Origin: Trinickia fusca
Lineage (GTDB): Bacteria > Pseudomonadota > Gammaproteobacteria > Burkholderiales > Burkholderiaceae
Length of the DNA: 64,000 bases
Assembly (NCBI RefSeq): GCF_003628145.1
Contig: NZ_RBZV01000002.1
Coordinates: 186,001 to 250,000, forward strand
Direction of reading: 5' to 3'
Position numbers and translations under genes: made by a program. Below are positions 1 to 8,181 of the stretch, in pieces; within the stretch, counting starts at the first letter, position 1; each line of letters opens with the position of its first letter. The notes beneath the pieces were generated by a model that ran no database searches, was not told the origin of the DNA, and was given only the letters and a program-made list of their open reading frames with translations.

Positions 1-582
1 GTATTTCTGGATCAGGTGGATCTGTATCGCGCGCGCGACGTGGCCCGCGAGCAGCGGGCTGTGCGCCGATGTCCCGGCCGCCGCAGTCAGCAGCACGCCG
101 ACGAGGCGCTGCAGCACTGCATCGTGGCTGTCGTCCGGACAGGCAAGCTCGCGAACGCCGCCCTTCCTCATTTCGGCTGCCAGCCCGACCAGCGTGCGGC
201 GCGGCAGGGCGTGGAACAGCATGTCGAACGGCTCATGCAGATCGGCGCGAAACGGTTCGTCTTCCTGACGGATTCGCACGGCGATACGCGCCTCGCTGAA
301 CGCCGCATCGTCGACGCCCTGTTCTGCGAACGATGCGCGCGCCGGCAGCGACATGCCGATCAGACAGCTATCGGAGGACGGCATGAACTCGACGACACCG
401 AAGCCCGGCTCCGCGTGGCGCACCCGCGTCAGCACGATGGGCGCGTGGCCATCGATGCGCGCGTCGATCGTCTCGATCGTCGCGCCGCAAAACGCTTTGC
501 GCAGGCCTACGGCAGCAACATCAGTGCAATTCATCTCGGGCTCGGCTGGTGTGCATGCGTCGGTATCGGAGAATCGCCCCAT
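1..582 (-). CDS. AraC-type transcriptional regulator, N-terminal part (cut by window edge)
   Basis: The reverse strand is open from an ATG at 582 to the window edge, giving 194 codons without a stop. The N-terminal two thirds looks like a sensor domain of the AraC regulators that handle cupin-like or AraC_binding_2-type input. The last visible residues (HSPLLAGHVARAIQIHLIQKY) are the linker typically found just before the AraC DNA-binding helix-turn-helix pair. That DNA-binding part lies outside the window, so the family call rests on the linker and general architecture. It is divergent from the redox fusion gene at 874 across about 290 bases, which makes that gene a possible target. Ligand unknown. 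Confidence 0.6.
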   Translation of the reverse strand, partial: MGRFSDTDACTPAEPEMNCTDVAAVGLRKAFCGATIETIDARIDGHAPIVLTRVRHAEPGFGVVEFMPSSDSCLIGMSLPARASFAEQGVDDAAFSEARIAVRIRQEDEPFRADLHEPFDMLFHALPRRTLVGLAAEMRKGGVRELACPDDSHDAVLQRLVGVLLTAAAGTSAHSPLLAGHVARAIQIHLIQKY

Positions 583-873
583 GGCTATTCCTTTGGTCGG
601 GTAAGGATAGTGGCCGATTGCATCCGTCGATAGAACAAAGGTGTTCTTTTTATAAAAACGTCGACGACGTTCGACCTTCACCAGTTGTCATTCGCGCGTC
701 GAACGCGCATCATCTTCGCACTTCGCATCGCCGCCTCGCGCGGGCAACCGCTTTAGACGAGCCCCGCAACCGATACTCGAAAGATCCGACGGACATTGCC
801 GATCTCAGGTCGGGGCAGCGCTCGCGTGCACACACCTCCGATGCATCATGTTCCTGGCAGAACGCACTCATCG

Positions 874-1926
874 ATGAATCACCTCCGAAATCTACTGGGG
901 CATCTGCAGCCTACGGATGACTTCGCCGCGTACAGGCTCTCGCAAGATCTGGTCGAGCGCGCGTCCCGGTACGGTTCGGTCATCCGCGTCGACGCCGGCA
1001 CGGTGCTCTGCACGAACGGGGCGCGCAGCAACCACTTGTACATCGTGCTCGACGGCGCAACCCGATGCGAGCCGGACACGCACCGCTTGACTCCGTCCGG
1101 CGTCGATCACGGGCCCGGCACCTTCACCGGCGAGCTCGATCTGCTGAACGACGTCGGATGCGAGACCACGGTGATCGCGTCGTCCATGTGCCGGCTCGTG
1201 CGAATTCATCGTGCAACGCTCAAGCATCTGCTGCAACGAGAACCGGCGCTGCGCGACGTGCTCGTGCGCCTCTTCCTCCTTCGCCGCATCGGCCTGCTCG
1301 CGTCTGAGCCTTCCGTGCCGTCTTCCGCGCGTGCTACGCCGTCCGACCGCCCTCGCGACACCGTGCACGAATTCGACGTGGCGATCGTCGGCGGCGGCCT
1401 GGCCGGCATGATTGCCGCCGCACACGCCGCATCGCTGCATCTGAACACCATCGTCGTCGAAGGCCGGCTGCCGTTCGGAATCGACGAGGAATTCGCGTCG
1501 GCTGACACGGCGGCAAGCCTGCAATTCGGTCCTTATTTGACGATGAGCAACCGTACCGTTCGGTTCGACTGCGACACCTACCCGTTCGGCCTCCTCACCG
1601 ACAACGGCGAACGCATCCATGCACACGCGGCCGTCATCGCCTCGTCGCTGCGCCCGGCGTACAGCCCACGACTCGCGCGTGTCACGCTTCGCGCGAACAC
1701 CGAATGGCTGGGCGGCGCCGTCGACGTCGACGACGACGGATTCGTCCGTACGGGACGCGCGGCGTCCGGCACGACCTTCGCCGCCGCATTCGAAAGCTCG
1801 CAGCCTGGCGTATTCGCGATCGGCGAGGTGCGCGCAGGGCCGCGGCGCTCGGCCGTCGCCAACCTGTCGGAAGGCGCGGCTGTCGTCGAAGCGATTCGCT
1901 GCTTCATCCGCGCGTATCCGGCCTAA
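874..1926 (+). CDS. Cyclic-nucleotide-binding domain fused to a shortened thioredoxin-reductase-like FAD domain
   Basis: The product is about 350 residues. Residues ~20-140 look like a CRP-type cyclic nucleotide-binding fold (IRVDAGTVLCTNG, later GELDLLND). Residues ~169-200 carry an FAD-binding Rossmann start (VAIVGGGLAGMIAAA, then VVEG). The C-terminus has the closing FAD motif of thioredoxin reductases (GVFAIGEVRAG, usually G-D-V-R). The known fusion family is around 550 residues and has the NADPH domain with CxxC between the two FAD halves. Here the chain passes from the first FAD half (AAVIASSLRPAY) almost directly to the WLGGAVDVDDDGFV segment, so the NADPH domain and redox cysteines are absent. 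Start uncertain: ATG 874 was chosen because the fold begins there; 841 and 796 are in frame and no strong ribosome site is visible. It may be non-catalytic. Confidence 0.65.
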   Translation: MNHLRNLLGHLQPTDDFAAYRLSQDLVERASRYGSVIRVDAGTVLCTNGARSNHLYIVLDGATRCEPDTHRLTPSGVDHGPGTFTGELDLLNDVGCETTVIASSMCRLVRIHRATLKHLLQREPALRDVLVRLFLLRRIGLLASEPSVPSSARATPSDRPRDTVHEFDVAIVGGGLAGMIAAAHAASLHLNTIVVEGRLPFGIDEEFASADTAASLQFGPYLTMSNRTVRFDCDTYPFGLLTDNGERIHAHAAVIASSLRPAYSPRLARVTLRANTEWLGGAVDVDDDGFVRTGRAASGTTFAAAFESSQPGVFAIGEVRAGPRRSAVANLSEGAAVVEAIRCFIRAYPA

Positions 1927-1958
1927 CCCGATCAGGTCGAAGCGGCACGCCCCGTCGC

Positions 1959-2639
1959 TCACAACGCTTTCTCCAACGCCTTTTCGTCGTCGACGAGCAG
2001 CGCGGTGCCAATCAGTACCGGCGGCAATGCGAATGCCCACACGCCGCCGATCAGATAGAGGCCTGCCGCCACGCCGCATCCGAGCGCGAACATCGCGACG
2101 GTCCATGCCATGTTAGCGAACCGCGACGGGCCGCCTGCCCGGTGCGAGTCATCGCCCACGAGCTGATTCGACAAATGCAGCATCAGTTGCGTAACGGTTC
2201 CCGTCATCAACGTCGTCGGTAGCGCGTCAGGCAGATGCAATCGATGGACCGCGTTCTGGATTGCCATCGCCATCACGAGGATCATCCCGGTCATGATCGC
2301 CGGCCACGCATCGCCGTCGGTGAACGGACCCATCCGGATCGCAAACGCTGCGCCAATGACGAGCAACAGCCATTGCGTACCCAACAGGATCTTCAGTGCC
2401 GGCGCATGCACGCGCATCATCAAGCGGCGCGCTGCGCCTGCGGCAAGTACGACGAGGCAGAAAACCGGGAGCGCGAGCAGCTTCGCGACGGCGCCCGTGC
2501 GGCCGTAGACCAGCGTCGCACCGAGCGTGACGAAGTTGCCAGTCACGTGTGCGGTGAACAGGCCTTGCAGCGCGAGGAAGCCCGCCGTATCGACGAAGCC
2601 GCCGTTGAACGTGAGCAGCGAAGGAAGATTCAGCTTCAT
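1959..2639 (-). CDS. DUF1275 (YoaK-like) membrane protein
   Basis: A 226-residue, almost entirely hydrophobic protein with about six membrane segments. It opens with LPSLLTFNGGFVDTAGFLAL and has TAHVTGNFVTLG soon after, both hallmarks of DUF1275/YoaK proteins, whose transport or other role is not established. A second family segment, TTLMTGTVTQL, lies mid-protein. The start at 2639 was preferred to the longer frame because AGGAA lies about nine bases upstream and family members begin here. It converges on the redox fusion gene, with 32 bases between stops. Confidence 0.8.
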   Translation of the reverse strand: MKLNLPSLLTFNGGFVDTAGFLALQGLFTAHVTGNFVTLGATLVYGRTGAVAKLLALPVFCLVVLAAGAARRLMMRVHAPALKILLGTQWLLLVIGAAFAIRMGPFTDGDAWPAIMTGMILVMAMAIQNAVHRLHLPDALPTTLMTGTVTQLMLHLSNQLVGDDSHRAGGPSRFANMAWTVAMFALGCGVAAGLYLIGGVWAFALPPVLIGTALLVDDEKALEKAL

Positions 2640-2801
2640 TGAATAGGTTTCCTGACTAAAACGTCTGCCACCAACACACATGCGATCCGAGCGAAATCGC
2701 TGTGCGCGTCGTTTAGCCGCCCAGAGCCGACGGCCGAACGGCGAGCGCGGGGTGCCCCGCGCCGCCGCCGTACGCGTACGGCTATCCCTTATGCTGCGAC
2801 A

Positions 2802-3527
2802 TCATGCCCATTCGGCGGTCACGTCGATCGGTCGCAAATCGAACAACAGCACCTCCGCCTGCTTGCCGTTCTCGATTTGCAGCACTTGCTCGTCGCGAAT
2901 CCGCGCGCCGTCGCCCTCTTGCAGCTCGACGCCGTTCACCGTCACCGCTCCGCGCGCGACGTGCACGTACGCGAAGCGCTTCGACGGCAGCATGAACTGC
3001 TCGCTCGCGTCGCCATCGAACAAGCCCGCGTAGATCCGCGTGTCCTGCCGAATCTTCAACGAACCGTCCTGCCCTTCCGGCGACACGATGAGACGCAGCT
3101 TCCCGCGCTTGTCGTCGTCGCTCACGCGGGCCTGCTGATAGCGCGGCTCGACACCCCGCACCGACGGCCCGATCCAGATCTGCAGGAAATGCACGGGCTC
3201 CGCCGACGAATGGTTGAATTCGCTATGCGCGATGCCCTTGCCCGCGCTCATCAACTGTACGTCGCCGGGCACGATCACCGAGCCCGTGCCCATCGTATCG
3301 CGATGCTCGAGCGCACCATCGAGCACGTACGACAGGATCTCCATGTCGCGGTGCGGATGCATGCCGAAGCCGCGCCCAGGCGCGACGCGATCGTCGTTGA
3401 TCACGAGCAGGTCCGAGAACCCGACTTGCGCCGGATCGAAGTATTCGGCGAACGAGAACGAGTGACGCGAGCTGAGCCAGCCGTGTTCGGCGTGACCGCG
3501 TTGATGTGCTGCCCTGACTTCAATCAT
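2802..3527 (-). CDS. Pirin family bicupin (YhhW type)
   Basis: A 241-residue pirin. The N-terminal cupin carries the metal-ligand set seen in pirins: HPHRDMEILSYVLDG gives two histidines, and GKGIAHSEFNHS gives a further histidine and glutamate. YhhW-type pirins are cytosolic iron-binding proteins, some with quercetin 2,3-dioxygenase activity; the substrate here is unknown. The start at 3527 follows a GGAG and matches the family N-terminus (MIEVRAAHQRGHAEHGWL). It is divergent from the LysR gene at 3657, which probably controls it. A second pirin-LysR pair of the same layout lies at 27.8-29.8 kb. Confidence 0.88.
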   Translation of the reverse strand: MIEVRAAHQRGHAEHGWLSSRHSFSFAEYFDPAQVGFSDLLVINDDRVAPGRGFGMHPHRDMEILSYVLDGALEHRDTMGTGSVIVPGDVQLMSAGKGIAHSEFNHSSAEPVHFLQIWIGPSVRGVEPRYQQARVSDDDKRGKLRLIVSPEGQDGSLKIRQDTRIYAGLFDGDASEQFMLPSKRFAYVHVARGAVTVNGVELQEGDGARIRDEQVLQIENGKQAEVLLFDLRPIDVTAEWA

Positions 3528-3603
3528 GATGATCTCCGTTTCATCGCGGGCGCTGCGGATTGCGCGCCTCGTCGATCGATGTCCGCAGCTTACGTCAACC
3601 ACC

Positions 3604-3631
3604 TTGACATATATATAAACATAAAGATAAT
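3604..3631 (+). promoter_or_regulatory. Sigma70-like promoter for the LysR gene
   Basis: TTGACA at 3604-3609 and GATAAT at 3626-3631 are separated by 16 bases, inside an unusually AT-rich stretch of an otherwise GC-rich region. It points toward the LysR gene at 3657 and lies within the shared 129-base gap with the pirin gene, where a LysR-type regulator would bind. Confidence 0.6.
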
Positions 3632-3656
3632 TACTGTCTCATTTCAGTGGACAATC

Positions 3657-4541
3657 ATGCAGTTCGACGACCTTCGGATATTCGTCTCGACCGTGGACGC
3701 GGGAAGTTTCACGGGCGCGGCCGACAAGCTTCTGCTATCAAAGCAATTCGTCAGCCGACGAGTGATGGCGCTCGAAGCGTCGCTCGGGGTGCGGCTCCTC
3801 GTGCGCAATACGCGCAAGCTCACGGTGACGGAGCTCGGCCAGGAGTTCTACGCGCGCGCGACGCGGATCCTCGCCGAAGTCGCGGACACCGAGGAGGCCA
3901 TGTCCGCGCGCCGCGGCGACCTGCGCGGGACGTTGAAGATCACTGCGCCGATGTCGTTCGGGATCTCGCACCTGTCGCCTTTGATCGCCGAGTTTCTCGT
4001 CGAGCATCCTGCGGTTCGGCTGCATCTCGAGCTGAGCGACCGTCACGTCGATCTGATCGGCGAAGGATTCGACCTCGCGCTGCGCATCGGCGCTTTGCCC
4101 GATTCGACACTGATCGCGCGACGCCTCGGCGAACTGCGGATGGTTGCGTGCTGCAGCCCGGCTTACCGGCGCAGCCGGGGAGAGCCTGCGACGCCTGCCG
4201 ATCTGCATCGGCACGCGTGTTTGCTGTACGGAAAGGAAGGACGCACCGGCTGGGAGTTCGTGATCGACGGTGTGCGCCGCACGTTCGAAGTGCAAGGCGC
4301 GCTGCTTGCGAACAACGGCGATGTGATCCGCGACGCGGCGGTCGCGGGGTTAGGCGTCGCGCTGCTACCGCGCTTCATTGTCGAGGCCGCATTGGATGTA
4401 GGCGAGCTCGTGACGGTGCTGGAGCCGTTCGCGCAGTCTCCGCTACCCGTGAACGCCGTGTATCCGCAGCATCGGCAGGATATGGCGGCGTGTCGGGCAT
4501 TTGTCGGGTTCATCGAAGAGCGGTTGCGCGAGCGGTTTTGA
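3657..4541 (+). CDS. LysR-family transcriptional regulator, probable regulator of the divergent pirin
   Basis: A 294-residue LysR regulator. The N-terminal winged helix is clear (FDDLRIFVSTVDAGSFTGAA, then LLLSKQFVSRRVMALEASLG and TRKLTVTELGQ). The effector domain begins near residue 90 (GDLRGTLKITAPMSFG) and includes IGEGFDLALRIGALPDS, typical of the CrgA/AaeR-like group. The regulator-plus-divergent-pirin layout suggests control of the pirin and autoregulation. Effector unknown. The gene starts 26 bases after a good -10 element. Confidence 0.88.
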   Translation: MQFDDLRIFVSTVDAGSFTGAADKLLLSKQFVSRRVMALEASLGVRLLVRNTRKLTVTELGQEFYARATRILAEVADTEEAMSARRGDLRGTLKITAPMSFGISHLSPLIAEFLVEHPAVRLHLELSDRHVDLIGEGFDLALRIGALPDSTLIARRLGELRMVACCSPAYRRSRGEPATPADLHRHACLLYGKEGRTGWEFVIDGVRRTFEVQGALLANNGDVIRDAAVAGLGVALLPRFIVEAALDVGELVTVLEPFAQSPLPVNAVYPQHRQDMAACRAFVGFIEERLRERF

Positions 4542-4584
4542 CTCGCGTAGCCGCATTGACTTTCGGCGCACAGGAAGAGGAAGG

Positions 4585-4637
4585 CGCACTGCCTCGTGGT
4601 GCTCGGCAGTGCGTTGCTCCGATCACTCCGGAGCAAC
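4585..4637. terminator. Two tandem hairpins between convergent genes
   Basis: CGCACTGCC at 4585-4593 pairs with GGCAGTGCG at 4605-4613, and GTTGCTCCG at 4613-4621 pairs with CGGAGCAAC at 4629-4637. They fill the gap between the LysR stop (4541) and the AIM24 stop (4645), the place for a bidirectional terminator. No long T run follows. Confidence 0.45.
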
Positions 4638-4644
4638 CCGAGGT

Positions 4645-5346
4645 TCAATTGTCGGCAGTTTCGTAATTGACGTACATCGATTGGATGCCAATGCGTCCCG
4701 GTCCTGTGAATCTGTTCACGATGAAATTCATACCAGCGCCGAAGAACCCGCTCGAGAGCTTGTCGACCACTGTCTCCATCTTGACGTTTGGCGTTTTGTA
4801 CAGCCAACCGCCCGGTTCGATATCGATGGTCTCACCGGGCGCGAGCTCCTTCTCGAACACGTTCCCGTAGCCGTGAAGCCAGAGCACACCCTCGCCCGAC
4901 TCGCTCCGAAACTTATCGATGAAGAAGCCACTTTGGCCGAACAGCATATTGCTGATGCCGCGCACGCGTTCGAAGGTGTATTCGACGTTCGCGGTCGCAG
5001 CCAGGAACTGATGTTCGCGCACGTGCAGTTCCTCGCCTCTTCCGAGGTGAATCGGAACGATGTGCCCTGCCCCATCCCGACTGAAAGCGATCACACCATT
5101 GCCGCTCGCCTCGGTAACGAAGATCTGCATGCCCGCCATCATGCGCTTCAATGCGCCTTTCATAGGGCGCAAGCCAATCTTCACGTTCGAATTCTTCCAG
5201 AGCAAGATGTGGTGCTCGAAGAAGACCGACTGACGCGACACGTCTATTGAGAGCACCGGCACAAGCTCGCCGCCAATGTGATACGTGACGCCGCCATACG
5301 TTTCGTCGGTGGCGCTAGTCGGCATAAGTGTCGGTAATTGGTTCAT
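4645..5346 (-). CDS. AIM24 family protein (TIGR00266-like)
   Basis: A 233-residue protein of the AIM24/DUF124 group, a beta-rich fold of unknown biochemical role. Family features seen are the repeated short beta segments with glycine turns (GGVTYHIGGELVPVLSIDV; GVLWLHGYGNVFEKELAPGE; DIEPGGWLYKTPNVKMETV) and the C-terminal FTGPGRIGIQSMYV. No signal peptide or membrane segment. It is downstream of the CDP-alcohol phosphatidyltransferase on the same strand but 86 bases away. Start at 5346 has only a weak ribosome site; an internal Met a few codons later cannot be excluded. Confidence 0.8.
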   Translation of the reverse strand: MNQLPTLMPTSATDETYGGVTYHIGGELVPVLSIDVSRQSVFFEHHILLWKNSNVKIGLRPMKGALKRMMAGMQIFVTEASGNGVIAFSRDGAGHIVPIHLGRGEELHVREHQFLAATANVEYTFERVRGISNMLFGQSGFFIDKFRSESGEGVLWLHGYGNVFEKELAPGETIDIEPGGWLYKTPNVKMETVVDKLSSGFFGAGMNFIVNRFTGPGRIGIQSMYVNYETADN

Positions 5347-5432
5347 CCTTGACCCCGTTGTCTATGCGTGATGTGAGAGATTCTCTTCTACTCACTGTTG
5401 TTGCCGGCGACCGGCCGGTGCGGGGTGAGGAT

Positions 5433-6035
5433 TCAACCCGCCTCTGCCACGCCCCTTTGCACGCGCCGCACGACCGTCACGAGCGCCAACACGATCAACA
5501 GCCGCCACAGCCACACCGCGAACCAGCCCATCGGCAGGCCAAGACCCACCCACAGCGCGAACGCGCCGATCGCCAGTGCGCGATCGCTCTTTCCGAACGG
5601 ACCGTCATAGCGCCGGCTTGCACCGACGAGTGGACCGATCAGCCCTGCACACTCGACCATGACGGCCACGAGCGCGAAGAGCCAGACATCGGTAGATACG
5701 AAAGCCGGCGCCGCAAGAAACGGCAGCACGAGCGCAATATCGGAGACCACGTCGCCAAGTTCGTTCAGATACGCGCCAAGCGTGCTCTTCTGTCCGTGCT
5801 CGCGCGCCAGCATCCCGTCAATTGCGTTGAGCGCCATCCGGATCAGCAGCCAAAGCGGGATCAGCAAAAACAACCCTCGCGCGAGGAAACCTAGGCCGGC
5901 CAGCGCGCCAACGACGATCGACCCACCCGCCGCGAACAGAGTGACCTGATTCGCCGTGACTCCGCGCTGCGCAAGCGACCCGGTCAATGGTCGCAGCAGA
6001 TTCTGGAATTTGGGTTTGAGTGCGTAAAGGCTCAT
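5433..6035 (-). CDS. CDP-alcohol phosphatidyltransferase-like protein with altered metal-site residues
   Basis: A 200-residue, six-helix membrane protein of the CDP-alcohol phosphatidyltransferase family, which moves a phosphatidyl group from CDP-diacylglycerol to an alcohol. The family motif DxxDGxxAR(x8)GxxxDxxxD is present as N70-A-I-D73-G74-x-x-A77-R78, G87, N91, D95. Two of the four metal-binding aspartates are therefore asparagine. Start at 6035 (MSLYALKPKF) fits the family better than the 24-codon upstream extension. It is divergent from an acyltransferase and CdsA, making an accessory phospholipid set. Whether it is active, and on which alcohol, cannot be told. Confidence 0.75.
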   Translation of the reverse strand: MSLYALKPKFQNLLRPLTGSLAQRGVTANQVTLFAAGGSIVVGALAGLGFLARGLFLLIPLWLLIRMALNAIDGMLAREHGQKSTLGAYLNELGDVVSDIALVLPFLAAPAFVSTDVWLFALVAVMVECAGLIGPLVGASRRYDGPFGKSDRALAIGAFALWVGLGLPMGWFAVWLWRLLIVLALVTVVRRVQRGVAEAG

Positions 6036-6440
6036 TGCTTTATTCAATCCACTGCACGGATGACGCCGAAGGCTGCGCAAAAAACAGCAGCGCTGGATCA
6101 CCGGCAAAACGAAGGGGAAACAATCCTCGCAGAGTGACCGGAATGCGTCAAGCCTCGGAAATTAGCGAAATTCTGCCTAAAATTCAGCCACATCTGGGCT
6201 ATGCGCTCGTCTGGCGCTTGACGAGAAAACTCGCGATAATCGGCTGATTCATCCGCTTTGGCACGATTGCTTCTGCATTAGCAGGCCCACGTCATTGCGG
6301 CAATTATTGTCAATCCGTTTGATTTTCGTGGACATGCAACAGGTATTCAAGCATCTACAAAATGTGAACGACACGCCAAAAGCCTGCCGCATCGCTCGCA
6401 CCTGGCCAACACTGACATGCTATCGGGGAGCGCGCGGCAA
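6036..6440. other. Divergent intergenic region of the phospholipid set
   Basis: About 400 bases between two divergent genes, more AT-rich around 6280-6360 than the flanks. It presumably holds both promoters. I see no RNA gene, repeat or named operator in it. Confidence 0.5.
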
Positions 6441-7070
6441 ATGAGCATCTGGCATGTTTGGCAGCGCGATTTCCTGCTGACGATAGTCCGCCTGGTCGCG
6501 GGCGCTTACCCCGTCTGGCACCAGGGGCCGCCTTCCGCGACACAGAAGATCTACTTCTCGAACCACACCAGTCACGTCGATACGCTCGCGATCCTCGCCG
6601 CGCTGCCGCACGACATGCGTGCGACCACGCACCCGGTCGCGGCGCGCGACTACTGGGACAAAAGCTCGCTGAAGCGCCATATCGCGCAAAACCTGCTGAA
6701 CGTCGTGCTGATAGACCGTCATCATGAAACGGGCGAAGACCCGCTCGCCCCTGTACGCGCGGCGCTCGAGCAGGGACACTCGATCATCATCTTCCCCGAA
6801 GGAACACGTGGCGCCGACGTGCTGCCGCAGCCGTTCAAGAGCGGCCTGTTCCATCTGGCAAACGAGTTTCCCCATGTCGACCTGAGCCCGGTCTACCTGG
6901 AGAATCTTCAACGAATCATGCCCAAGGGCGCGATCTGGCCCGTGCCGCTGATCTGCAAGGTGCATTTCGGCGCGACCGAAAAGCGTGGCGAACACGAAGA
7001 CAAGGCCTCGTTCCTCGCTCGCATGCGCGACGCGGTCATTGCACTGGCACCGCGCCGGCCAGCGAGCTGA
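6441..7070 (+). CDS. 1-acyl-sn-glycerol-3-phosphate acyltransferase-like protein (PlsC family)
   Basis: A 209-residue acyltransferase with the two PlsC hallmarks: the NHTSHVD block (catalytic H(x)4D) near residue 43 and FPEGTR near residue 119. An N-terminal hydrophobic segment (FLLTIVRLVAGAYP) would anchor it to the inner membrane. The family acylates lysophosphatidic acid to phosphatidic acid, the substrate of the CdsA-like protein encoded 36 bases downstream. Start at 6441 was chosen because GGGGAG lies a few bases upstream; an in-frame ATG at 6417 lacks one. Confidence 0.83.
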   Translation: MSIWHVWQRDFLLTIVRLVAGAYPVWHQGPPSATQKIYFSNHTSHVDTLAILAALPHDMRATTHPVAARDYWDKSSLKRHIAQNLLNVVLIDRHHETGEDPLAPVRAALEQGHSIIIFPEGTRGADVLPQPFKSGLFHLANEFPHVDLSPVYLENLQRIMPKGAIWPVPLICKVHFGATEKRGEHEDKASFLARMRDAVIALAPRRPAS

Positions 7071-7106
7071 GCCGCCCGCTCCTTCATACAACTAGACATC
7101 GAACCT

Positions 7107-8036
7107 ATGCGGACACTCTTCTGGGAACTGGTCGCCGGCCTCACCGGCCTGCTCACAGTCGCCACGATCATCGGCGCCATCCTCGGCGCACGTGCTGGCG
7201 GGCAAAGCCCCACGATCGTCAACCTGAACCAGCGCATCCGCGCATGGTGGGCCATGATCGCCGTCATGGCGATCGCAATCGGTCTCGGCAACAACGTCAC
7301 CTACTTCGTCTTCGCGCTGCTGTCGTACCTCACGCTGCGCGAATTCATCACCCTCACGCCAACGACCGCGAGCGACCACACGACGCTCTTCATCGCGTTC
7401 TTCATTGCGATTCCCGTCCAGTACCTGCTGCTCGCCATCAACTGGTATGGGATGTACTCGATCTTCGTGCCCGTGCATCTCTTCTTCGCGATGTCACTCG
7501 TCTCCGCACTGACGCAGGACACGCGCGAGTTCCTCGGCCGCAACGCAAAGATCAACTGGGCGTTGATGGTCTGCGTCTACGGGCTCAGCCACGCACCGGC
7601 CGTGCTCATGCTCGACATTCCGCACTACGCCGGAAAGAACGCGCTGCTGCTGTTCTACTTCCTGCTCGTCGTACAGATCAGCGACGTATTGCAATACGTG
7701 GTCGGCAAACTGTTCGGCAAGCACAAGATCGCACCGCGTCTGTCGCCATCGAAAACCATCGAAGGCTTCGTCGGCGGCGGCTTGCTTGCGACGCTGTGCG
7801 GTGTCGCCCTCTACCGCGTGACGCCGTTCAGCTTCAATGCCGCGTTTCTGATCTCGCTCGCCATCGTGATCGCGGGCTTCGTGGGCGGGCTCGTGCTGTC
7901 GGCAGTCAAGCGCTCACTGGACGCGAAGGATTGGGGGTCGATGATCGCCGGTCACGGCGGAATGCTCGACAGGGTCGACTCGATCTGCTTCGCCGCACCC
8001 GTGTTCTTTCATCTGGTCCGCTATCTGTATGTGTGA
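7107..8036 (+). CDS. Phosphatidate cytidylyltransferase (CdsA family, accessory copy)
   Basis: A 309-residue polytopic membrane protein with about eight membrane segments. The CdsA signature is intact near residues 270-295 (SAVKRSLDAKDWG, then IAGHGGMLDRVDS). CdsA makes CDP-diacylglycerol from phosphatidic acid and CTP. The 36-base gap and same strand indicate cotranscription with the acyltransferase. A separate housekeeping cdsA, normally beside uppS/dxr, is expected elsewhere in a Burkholderia-type genome, so this is probably a second copy working with the phosphatidyltransferase at 5433-6035. The E. coli ynbAB genes are a comparable paralogous pair. Confidence 0.88.
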   Translation: MRTLFWELVAGLTGLLTVATIIGAILGARAGGQSPTIVNLNQRIRAWWAMIAVMAIAIGLGNNVTYFVFALLSYLTLREFITLTPTTASDHTTLFIAFFIAIPVQYLLLAINWYGMYSIFVPVHLFFAMSLVSALTQDTREFLGRNAKINWALMVCVYGLSHAPAVLMLDIPHYAGKNALLLFYFLLVVQISDVLQYVVGKLFGKHKIAPRLSPSKTIEGFVGGGLLATLCGVALYRVTPFSFNAAFLISLAIVIAGFVGGLVLSAVKRSLDAKDWGSMIAGHGGMLDRVDSICFAAPVFFHLVRYLYV

Positions 8037-8181
8037 TGGGGTGGCGACCTCGGCCGAGGGCCGTAAGCCATCGCCCGTCTTTCGCCAATAGCGCTGCGCC
8101 GGCTGGCGTTTGAATGGCGGCGAACCGGAACACGTTTTTCCGTACCGAAGCATGGAATCAGATGCAGGCATCTGGCGTAGC

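Noticed and set aside
16-633. Plus-strand open frame of 205 codons at the left edge
   Set aside because: The reverse strand gives a better AraC-like protein over the same DNA; the plus frame is Arg/Ala-rich without any recognisable domain, as usual for the antisense of high-G+C genes.
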